The position numbers and the translations under genes were made by a program. This document shows positions 1 to 8,791 of a stretch of DNA of 64,000 nucleotides, piece after piece (the first letter of the stretch is position 1; each line of letters opens with the position of its first letter). Source of the DNA: Zopfochytrium polystomum (lineage: Eukaryota > Chytridiomycota > Chytridiomycetes > Chytridiales > Chytridiaceae); contig JAIVFJ010000217.1 of assembly GCA_025765615.1 (NCBI GenBank), positions 40,263 through 104,262 on the forward strand, read 5' to 3'. The notes under the pieces were generated by a model. It was not told the origin of the DNA, ran no database searches, and saw only the letters and a list, made by a program, of their open reading frames with translations.

Positions 1-197
1 TTGAGGAGATGGCTGGTAAAGTTGGATCACTGGTGTCCAACTTTGGAGGCCAATCGAATTGGGTAGAGAAGTTGTAGAGAGCTGCATAATAGCTTGTTGG
101 AAAAAGGAGATTCAGAGCTTTTGAATGCACTGTTGCACGTGCGGATTGAATGATGGAGTCAGCAGGGAGAGGGTGCCGAAATTTTGGTCTCCCCAAT
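1..197. other. flank left of the first LTR, nothing identified
   Basis: No gene or RNA is recognisable. On the minus strand an open frame runs out of the LTR for about 25 codons and then stops. It may be the edge of whatever the neighbouring element inserted into, but it matches neither the family A nor the family B internal sequence in this window. Confidence 0.3.
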
Positions 198-1356
198 TGA
201 TGAAATCCCACCCAGGACTGGAGGGACTTGGTGTGTGTGGGGATGAAGAGAGAGAGAGAGAGAGGGCAGTGATGATGGAAAAGGGAGAGGAGTGAGAGGA
301 TGGAGAGAGGAGAGAGGAGTGAGTGGGCAGAGATGGAAGAGAGAGCAAATGGAGGAAGAGAGATTGGCTTGTTTTGCACTGGATTCTGTCAAAGCAGCAA
401 GGAGGGGGTTGGATTCCTTGTTTGATCTCTGTGAGAGTTTGCTGCTTTTATACTCCTGCAGGTTGGAGCCATCAGAAAACAGAGGGAGCAGTGGGCTGCA
501 CAGAGCAGGCCACAGAAATGAGATTAAACAGGCTGAGCACCAACCCCCAGCCTGGGCTAAGTACCCATTCAGGGCTGAGTACCACCCAGGGCTGGGCATC
601 ACTCAGGGCTGAGTACCAACCAGGGCTAAGTACCAGCCTGGGCTGAGCACCACCCTGGGCTGAGTACCAGCCTGGGCTGTGCACCACCCAGGGCTAAGTA
701 CCAGCCAGGGCTGAGTACCCCCTTGGGCTGAGTACTTTGTCTGGGCTGAGTACCACCAGGAACCAATTTACAGCTTGTTTGAGAAACAGTTGCTTGTAAA
801 TTGGTTTGGTTGTTTCCAAATCAGGAAGCTTGTTTGGGAAACAAGCCGCTTTTTTCCTTGTTTTTAGAAATCCAATGATAGGTGCAATCTCTGGTGAGCT
901 CAGTTTTTATCTCACTTTTAGAAATGCAGTGATTGGTGCAATCCCTGATTCCTAAATGCCTGTTGCATTGCTCAGATTGCACAGCACAGCAGGAAAGCTG
1001 GAATTCCAGATCAGGAAGCGGAATTCCGGTGCAGAGAGCGGAATTCCGGAGCCTGGGGAGGTGGTACACTGCTTCTGCATGCTTGCTGTGCTGTGTTACA
1101 TGTGCAGAGTGCGTAGTTTGAGCGTTTTTGTGCATGTTCTAATTGCATTGTTCCTACTGGTAGGATGAACAAAGCTAGAACAACAGCCGCCTTTGCCTAT
1201 CTCTTTTTATTGAGAACAGATTAGCCCTTCCGAGCGCCCCATTCAAGTATTGAATCTACTGAGCCCTTCAAACACCCCATCCAATGTGATTGGATGGAGT
1301 TCTCAAAGGGATCGTCAGTAACGGGCGTAGTGTACCCCGTGGGTCGAATCTCAACA
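198..1356 (-). repeat. LTR of copia family A, copy 1
   Basis: On the minus strand the 1159-bp repeat begins TGTTGAGATTCG and ends GGATTTCATCA, so it has TG...CA termini. It is the reverse complement of the repeats at 2996, 7497 and 14210. It contains a block of GGAATTCC-bearing repeats, a minisatellite built on a CAGCCCTGGCTGG-like unit (about 550-760), a TATAAAA box shared with the other copies, and a pyrimidine-rich (CT)n stretch near its 3' end. The sequence just inside, at 1357-1400, is the polypurine-tract region of an A element on the minus strand, so this is that element's 3' LTR. The 5 bp outside (CCAAT) are not repeated next to any other A LTR. Confidence 0.9.
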
Positions 1357-2995
1357 CACCCCCGCAATAGAAAGAGAGGGTGCAACTGTTTCTCCTGGAG
1401 TACATGGCTGTCCAACAATGCCAGCCAAGTAGTGGGACTCGAACCCACCCATGTACCCCCCTACACTTGTGAAAACCTGCATGAACCCACAAGTGTAGCT
1501 GGAGAAGCCAGAGAGAGCCTTTAGACTAAGCGTTGTGCTGATTTGAGCGTGGGCACCACGCTTACACCTTGGAGGTCGGCGAGACTGCAAATTCCCATCA
1601 GTGATGCAAGCTTTGCATGTTGAGCTGCGGGAAGAGCTTTGGTGAGAAGGTCGGCAATCATCATGTCCGTTGGGCAATGAATGAGTTGAACCTCCTTTTT
1701 CTCGAAGTGGTCCCGTATGAAATGCAACCTCACGTCAAAGTGTTTGACCCGGCCATGGTGTATTGGATTCATAGCAATAGCTATGGTTGAACAATTCTCT
1801 TCATAAACAGTAGTGGGCTTATTTGAATCCATACCCAGCTCCTGGAAGAGCATTCGTAGCCAGATTGCCTCTTTGATGGCCTCAGTAAGGGAGAAGTATT
1901 CCGCCTCAGTTGAGGACAAAGCGACAACTGATTGTTTCTTGCTGTACCATGTAATAGCACCCCCGCAAAGCATGAACACATGCCCTGACCTCGACTTGCG
2001 TCCATCCTCTTCAGCATAGCTGGCATCAGCGTAGCCATGTGGTTCATCCCACTCTGGGTAAGAAATACCCGCAGCTTTCTCTACCTCTGGGAGCGTTGCA
2101 TTGGTGATGCATGTCTTCTGGGAGTCTCCCTTCTGGTAGAAAAGTCCATGATCCCAGGTAGCGCGGACATATTGCAGCAATCTGTCAAGCGCAAGGGAAT
2201 CTGAATGGGTTGGAGCGGACTGGTATTGTGCAAGTGTATTCACAGCATACGCAATGTCAGGGCGCGTCAAATTTGCAAGGTAAGCAAGTTGCATGAGTGT
2301 GCTTCGGAAGTATTCCGACTCTTGTTGTGGAAGTTTTCCAAAGTCCACATTGTGTATCCATGTCGTGGACATGGGAGTTGCTTTGATTTTGACAGGTAAG
2401 CCTTCATCGTCACACCAGTAGTTTGCTTCCTCCAAGACATGCTGTGTGTAGTTTTTCTGTCCAATAAAGATTCCATCCTTGATTTTCTCAACTTGGATGC
2501 CAACAGCAACTTTTGGGTTGAGGTCCTCGCGGATTTTGAACTTTGATTTGATCAGAGAAAGAATTTTGGCAATTTCTTCTTCAGTGTGACTGAAGATGAG
2601 GATGTCATCTACGTATAGAGTGCTGATGGTCTTGACCTTTCCATCAGGGTGCCTTTGCACAAAGACACAGTGGTCAGTCTTCAATTGCGTAAATCCAATT
2701 TCTACGAGGAAGTCGCGGATTGTTTTGTACCACTGTCGACCAGACTGGTGCAGTCCATACAGACTCTTCCTGAGTAAACAGACAAGAAGTATCCCGTCTG
2801 CACCACGTATCTCAAAGCCTTCTGGTTGTTCCATGAAGTTTTCAATGTCCAGTTTGGCGTTCAAGTATGCGGTTTCGACATCAAGGCCTGCAAGGATGAG
2901 GTCAAACAGCAACGAGGGAGCAAGGATTGCCCTTACAGAGGAGCTGCGGACGACAGGGGAGAAGGTCTCATTGTAGTCCTGACCAAAGATCTGAG
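1357..2995 (-). pseudogene. copia family A reverse transcriptase/RNase H, 5'-truncated (A1)
   Basis: An open minus-strand frame runs from 2995 to a stop near 1521 and encodes the C-terminal part of a Ty1/copia Pol. It contains the RT core starting at DYNETFSPVV, the active-site motif YVDDILIF, and a complete-looking RNase H ending in the conserved ADLLTKALP segment, with STEAEYFSL before it. The frame has no internal stop, unlike the second copy at 11783-14209. Everything upstream of RT (gag, protease, integrase, 5' LTR) is missing: the coding sequence ends abruptly at 2995, where an A LTR in the opposite orientation begins. The reading frame runs by chance into that LTR. Inference: the 5' half was lost through rearrangement between inverted LTRs. 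Confidence 0.85.
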
Positions 2996-4079
2996 TGTTG
3001 AGATTCGACCCACGGGGTACACTACACCCGTTACTGATGATCCCTTTGAGAACTCCATCCAATCACACTGGATGGGGTGTTTGAAGGGCTCAGTAGATTC
3101 AATACTTGAATGGGGCGCTCGGAAGGGCTAATCTGTTCTCAATAAAAAGAGATAGGCAAAGGCGGCTGTTGTTCTAGCTTTGTTCATCCTACCAGTAGGA
3201 ACAATGCAATTAGAACATGCACAAAAACGCTCAAACTACGCACTCTGCACATGTAACACAGCACAGCAAGCATGCAGAAGCAGTGTACCACCTCCCCAGG
3301 CTCCGGAATTCCGCTCTCTGCACCGGAATTCCGCTTCCTGATCTGGAATTCCAGCTTTCCTGCTGTGCTGTGCAATCTGAGCAATGCAACAGGCATTTAG
3401 GAATCAGGGATTGCACCAATCACTGCATTTCTAAAAGTGAGATAAAAACTGAGCTCACCAGAGATTGCACCTATCATTGGATTTCTAAAAACAAGGAAAA
3501 AAGCGGCTTGTTTCCCAAACAAGCTTCCTGATTTGGAAACAACCAAACCAATTTACAAGCAACTGTTTCTCAAACAAGCTGTAAATTGGTTCCTGGTGGC
3601 ACTCAGCCCAGACAAAGTACTCAGCCCAAGGTGGTACTCAGCCCTGGCTGGTACTTAGCCCTGGCTGGTATTCAGCCCTGAGTGATGCCAGCACTGGGTG
3701 GTACTGAGCCCTGAATGGGTACTTAGCCCAGGCTGGGGATTGGTGCTCAGCCTGTTTTATCTCATTTCTGTGGCCTGCTCTGTGCAGCCCACTGCTCCCT
3801 CTGTTTTCTGATGGCTCCAACCTGCAGGAGTATAAAAGCAGCAAACTCTCACAGAGATCAAACAAGGAATCCAACCCCCTCCTTGCTGCTTTGACAGAAT
3901 CCAGTGCAAAACAAGCCAATCTCTCTTCCTCCATTTGCTCTCTCTTCCATCTCTGCCCACTCACTCCTCTCTCCTCTCCATCCTCTCACTCTTCTCCCCT
4001 TTTCATCATCACTGCTCTCTCTCTCTCTCTCTCTCTTCATCCCCACACACACCAAGTCCCTCCAGTCCTGATTTCATCA
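2996..4079 (+). repeat. LTR of copia family A, copy 2
   Basis: This 1084-bp LTR has TGTTGAG and TTTCATCA ends, on the plus strand. By eye it is almost the same as the copy at 7497-8578 and carries the same short version of the minisatellite (about 3595-3735). It abuts truncated A1 sequence on its left (CTGAG flank) and the inside of a different element, family B, on its right (GTCTG flank). The flanks differ, so it is not a simple solo LTR. Confidence 0.88.
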
Positions 4080-4439
4080 GTCTGGTTTAAGTTTGACCTT
4101 GTAGACCCATTTGTTCTGCACGACGTTGATGTTGGTGGGCCGTTCCACAACTTCAAAGGCTGCTAAAGTGCAAAGGGCATCGATCTCAGTCTGCTCTGCT
4201 GCAATCCACTCCTTGGACCATTTACCCAACATGGCTTCTGCACGAGTTTGGGGGTCAGGGCATGTTGTGCTTGTGAGGTAGGTTTGCCCAGAACGCGTAC
4301 GCTTGGCTGAGTTGTCAGGTGATGGTGAACGTGAATGTTGGTGATGAGGAGGTGGTTCTGGTGGAGGTGGTTCTGGAGGTGGAAAAGCCTGTGAGGCATC
4401 CCTAGTGGGTGTGTCTGCCATTGTTTTATCTTGTAGGGA
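4080..4439 (-). pseudogene. copia family B, start of reverse transcriptase region (fragment)
   Basis: The minus-strand frame encodes a proline-rich segment followed by the typical start of a copia RT domain: EWIAAEQTEIDALCTL, then NKWVYKVKLKPD. It is cut at 4080, exactly where the A LTR begins. The RT continuation, starting near GIDFWNTHSPVV, is found 11 kb away on the opposite strand at 15433. About 15-20 codons expected between the two halves are absent from both. The upstream end joins an intron-like insert at 4440. Confidence 0.75.
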
Positions 4440-4939
4440 CTTTGGAGGAATTAGTTATAACAGTCTCAGATATCCAACGCACAAAAGTAAGCAAGGGTGA
4501 AATGCACAGGTGAGCCTTCCGCACGATGCTGGTCTGGGCTCCCCCCAGTACCCTATGAGGTGAGGCAACCACTCCCCCATACACAGCTTGCCCTCAACGC
4601 TACCCCCCCGCGTCTCGCCTGGGCACATCAGGAGAAAAAACTGTCTCCTGGTTGGCTCTCCTCACGGAATGGGCTCCCTGCTCAGGACTCCACCTCCTCT
4701 GACACAGGTCCAGGCCACACTAGCCTACGAGCTGGGGCTTCGGTTGTCGTGGGCCTTCGGTTGCTTCACATTGCCGGTCTACCCCCCGATCCGGTCTCCC
4801 TCAGTCACGCCTATAGTGCTCCCAATAAGGCCCACTGGAGATGACGTTAATTGCAGTAGCACAGAATCCAACCCATCGTGCCGTCACCTCCAACACCAGA
4901 GCTGTACATTGTTATCTGATTCACTTTCGCTGTGCTTAC
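4440..4939 (-). other. intron-like GC-rich insert inside family B pol
   Basis: This 500-bp stretch separates the end of the integrase frame (VNSVTPQ, ending at 4940) from the frame leading into RT (SLQDKTMADTP, starting at 4439). Read on the minus strand it starts CAG|GTAAGC and ends CCAAAG|TCC, and removing it joins the two frames in phase with no stop. Its middle (about 4500-4850) is visibly richer in G+C than the flanking element and has no homology I recognise. It could be a real spliceable intron, or an unrelated insertion that happens to have good splice borders. Introns in LTR-element pol are unusual because reverse transcription of spliced RNA would remove them. Confidence 0.45.
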
Positions 4940-5868
4940 CTGAGGGGTGACACTGTTTACCAATTCCACCAGGGCCACTGGTGTTGGTTCTGGCTCAGGT
5001 AGCTGTTCGATGTGTACGTTTGCTTCGCAAAGGAGGGCCTTGATGTTGGTGTTGGTTTCCTGAAGTTCGTCAGCAGAGAGTAAGGGCGTGTGGTGATGCT
5101 GTAGTTCTGAACTGTCATCATCAGCATCTGATTTGTTGAGTTTGGGAAAGCTGTCTTCGGCGATAGTCAGGTCGTTGAGGCGATGTGTGATAATGCGACC
5201 AGTGTTGATGTCGATGAGCCGGGCAATGGATCGGCCTATATTGCCAATGTATATTGCTGGTCGTGCTCGTTCTGCCAGTTTCTTGTACTGGTGTGTGCTG
5301 CTGCGTTCCTTGGCTGTCACATGGTAGAGGCAACCAGCGCCAAAAACCCTAAAGTGGCTGATGCAGGGAGGAAAGCCAAGTAGCATTTCAACCGGTGAAA
5401 GCAAACCACGACTGAGAACTGGCAGTGTGTTGATGATGTCCACGGCATGTCGAATAGCATAACCCCACCAAGACCAAGGTGAGCCAGCATGCTGAAGGAG
5501 TGGACGAGGGACATCCATGACTGTCCTAACTGCACGTTCTGCTTTGCCGTTGAGCTCTGGTGTGTGTGGTGGACTGACTTCAACCCGTATCCCACGAGAG
5601 GCACAGAAGCGTTCAAAGGCAGTTGGCGAGTGTCTGGTTTTTTGCTGTTGAGAAATGCTGCACGAATGCTGTGTGTGTCTGCAGGTTCTGCTGATGTGAA
5701 AAAGTTGTAATATCTGCTGGCGCAATGGGCGAAAAATTGAGTGCTGTAATTGAAGGTTGGGTTTGCTGCAGTTGGGAACCACTGGAGGCCGTGCCGAAGG
5801 ATCATTTGAAGAACTGCTGGGTCACCTTCTTCATGACTGCTGCGGTGAATAACACCTGGTTGGAGGTC
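4940..5868 (-). pseudogene. copia family B integrase core (degenerate)
   Basis: The minus-strand frame contains the C-terminal half of a copia integrase core: VSPPHTPELNGKAERAVRT carries the conserved catalytic glutamate region, followed by the SPVEMLLGFPP and FRVFGAGCLYHV segments typical of copia integrases. The zinc-binding GAG-pre-integrase part and the first half of the core, including its first aspartates, are not found between here and the protease-like segment. An internal deletion or strong decay is likely. The frame is also shifted around 5780-5870. Confidence 0.7.
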
Positions 5869-7496
5869 TCATGCCAAGTGATAGTAACCGCATAGCTGGT
5901 GGTCCCTGTCGGCAATAAGGTTGACTGGGCATTCTGGAGCAAACTGCGCGCCTTCAATAATGAGAGTGATGTTGTTTGCAAGAGGAATTCGTGCAACGCC
6001 TGAGCCCTCGCAGTTGAGAACTGGACCTTCCTTTGCGATGCGCACGCTGGATTTTTGCTTGTTGAAGGTTGATGGGATAAAGAAGGAGAAATCACGAAGA
6101 GTAGTAACATTGCAACCGTTATCAATAAGGAGAGGAAAGGAAGTAACAGGAGGTGGAATGTTGACTGCAAATGCCCGGATCACTCCCGGGCCATCCAAAA
6201 ATCCTGTTGGTGGTTGTCGTCACTTTGGCCGCCAAGCTGTGAGTTGTAAGTCTCTTCCCATAACTGCTGTTCGTTTGCAAACTGCTGACTCTGTTGTTCA
6301 TCCCAATCACTGTCTGCTGGTGCGCTGTATGTTAGGAGTGCCTGCTGGGATTGCTGAGGCATCTGCTCCTGCACGTTTGCAGCTGAAGGACATTCCCTTG
6401 TACAATGTCCACGACCACTGCAATTGTTGCAGGTGACATTTGCGGATGCCCGGCTCTGGTGTGGACGGAATGGTTGCTGTGGTCGCCATCCACTTTGCTG
6501 GAGTCGCCATCCCATCTGCTGGGGTCGCCAACTTCCTTGGGAGAGTGGAGTGGACCCTCTGCCAAAGCCACCATAGGGTCGTGGGGTGTATGGCTGTGGC
6601 CTTGGTTGGAGCAATCGATAGCCACCACGGCCTCGGGGGTGGGTGTAGTGAACTTGGGCAACATTTGCAGTTGGTGCATTGACCTCTGGGGCTGCAGTGG
6701 AGGTGTCCCCTTCTCTTTGATTTGCCAGCTCGATGCGTCACTTATCATAGTTGTTTTGACGAACAGTTTGTTTGAAGAGTGAGATTAGTTTGGCTAAACT
6801 TGTTATCTCAGGAGCTGGGTTGCTGACAACAAGAAAAACGTTTCCTATCCCCATGTCCAATAGGCTTTGGTTCAGTGAACCAACAAAGATTCGAACAACT
6901 TTTTGGAAAGGGCGAATACGATGGAGAAGTTCTCCAGCTGCTGATTTTGCAAAGCTGTCGACTCGATGGTATGCTTCGGTGAATCGGGTAATGAAGGCAT
7001 CTGAGGCTTCAGTTGGTTCCATTTTGATGCGTTCAAAGTAGTCAATGATCTCCTTTGCGAGTCCCTGGTCTGCTGTGCGGCAAATTATTCCCAATTCGCC
7101 AACCAACTTGTAAGCAAAGTTTCGACCAGGTTTGATTTGGGTGAGAAGGGCTCGAGAGATGTGGCAGCGAATAATTAGACAGCAATGTGCATTCTGGTTC
7201 TGTGTACCAGGAAACCAAGTTACTTTCTCTTGTCCACAAGGCGGAGGCACCAATTCGAATCTCTGTCCTTGGAATGGTCCATCTCTGATGAGACAGGTTC
7301 CAGTGTCGCAGAGGTCTAGTGGATCAACTGCATCATTCTGCTCTGCGTTGATGTGACTTGTGTCAATGCAGTGGCGTAAGTCGACAATTTTGTTGGAGAG
7401 TTCTGCTGTAAGATCCTCCAACCAGTCACCGAAATTCTCTGGTCCCTCCAAGACGCTGAAGGACTTGGCAACATACTTGGTTGAGTCAGTAGTCAT
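5869..7496 (-). pseudogene. copia family B gag and protease region (degenerate)
   Basis: Gag starts with an ATG at 7496-7494 (MTTDSTKYVAKSFSVLEGPENF), immediately next to the first base of the A LTR at 7497. It runs in one frame to 6738. A second frame (about 6614-6180) carries a zinc knuckle, CNNCSGRGHCTRECP, that fits CX2CX4HX4C. A third (6198-5869) has a protease-like LLIDNGCNVTTL stretch in which the usual DSG is DNG. The frame breaks show that the copy is dead. The usual leader and B LTR upstream of the gag ATG are missing and replaced by an antisense A LTR. Confidence 0.75.
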
Positions 7497-8578
7497 TGTT
7501 GAGATTCGACCCACGGGGTACACTACGCCCGTTACTGATGATCCCTTTGAGAACTCCATCCAATCACATTGGATGGGGTGTTCGAAGGGCTCAGTAGATT
7601 CAATACTTGAATGGGGCGCTCGGAAGGGATAATCTGTTCTCAATAAAAAGAGATAGGCAAAGGCAGCTGTTGTTCTAGCTTTGTTCATCCTACCGGTAGG
7701 AACAATGCAATTAGAACATGCACAAAAACGCTCAAACTACGCATTCTGCACATGTAACACAGCACAGCAAGCATGCAGAAGCAGTGTACCACCTCCCCAG
7801 GCTCCGGAATTCCGCTCTCTGCACCGGAATTCCGCTTCCTGATCTGGAATTCCAGCTTTCCTGCTGTGCTGTGCAATCTGAGCAATGCAACAGGCATTTA
7901 GGAATCAGGGATTGCACCAATCACTGCATTTCTAAAAGTGAGATAAAAACTGAGCTCACCAGAGATTGCACCAATCATTGGATTTCCAAAAACAAGGAAA
8001 AAAGCGGCTTGTTTCCCAAACAAGCTTCCTGATTTGGAAACAACCAAACCAATTTACAAGCAACTGTTTCTCAAACAAGCTGTAAATTGGTTCCTGGTGT
8101 TACTCAGCCCAGACAAAGTACTCAGCCCAAGGTGGTACTCAGCCCTGGCTGGTACTTAGCCCTGGCTGGTACTCAGCCCTGAGTGATGCCCAGCCCTGGG
8201 TGGTACTATGGGTACTTAGCCCAGGATGGGGGTTGGTGCTCAGCCTGTTTTATCTCATTTCTGTGGCCTGCTCTGTGCAGCCCACTGCTCCCTCTGTTTT
8301 CTGATGGCTCCAACCTGCAGGAGTATAAAAGCAGCAAACTCTCACAGAGATCAAACAAGGAATCCAACCCCCTCCTTGCTGCTTTGACAGAATCCAGTGC
8401 AAAACAAGCCAATCTCTCTTCCTCCATTTGCTCTCTCTTCCATCTCTGCCCACTCACTCCTCTCTCCTCTCTCCATCCTCTCACTCCTCTCCCTTTTCCA
8501 TCATCACTGCTCTCTCTCTCTCTCTCTCTTCATCCCCACACACACCAAGTCCCTCCAGTCCTGGGTGGGATTTCATCA
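7497..8578 (+). repeat. LTR of copia family A, copy 3 (5' LTR of A2)
   Basis: This 1082-bp LTR has TGTTGAG...TTTCATCA ends. A TATAAAA box lies at 8324-8330, followed by a (CT)n-rich leader, so the promoter is near the 3' side of the LTR. A minisatellite with CAGCCCTGGCTGG-like units is at about 8098-8225. It precedes the A2 gag-pol genes and so acts as their 5' LTR, but it is 141 bp shorter than the 3' LTR at 14210. The difference comes from missing GGAATTCC-type repeats and missing minisatellite units. Left flank GTCAT does not match right flank GGCAA beyond the 3' LTR. Confidence 0.9.
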
Positions 8579-8791
8579 CAAAGCTAGATACAAGCCGTCG
8601 GCCACACTTGTACACTCGAACAGGGCCCTGCTGCTCTTACAAGAAAAGGGTTTCTGACTCTAAACAAGACCAACCTGTCTGTGAGCACCGGCTCACCAGC
8701 TACTTTAAGGCAACAAAGGGCTCTTGGCTCTCTACAAGAAAAGGGCTACCGCTGTAAACAAGTCCACTGGTCCACCAAGCCGCAACCTAGC

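Noticed and set aside
550..760. CRISPR-like regular repeats in the LTR
   Set aside because: Units are contiguous imperfect 15-17 bp repeats without spacers, in a eukaryotic LTR: a minisatellite.
7642..7647. AATAAA as the LTR poly(A) signal
   Set aside because: It lies about 680 bp upstream of the TATA box in U3, so it cannot serve transcripts started at that TATA in the same LTR.
8579..8791. Upstream in-frame extension of family A Gag before the ATG at 8792
   Set aside because: The frame is open upstream only through non-ATG codons; the first ATG in frame gives a sensible Gag start.
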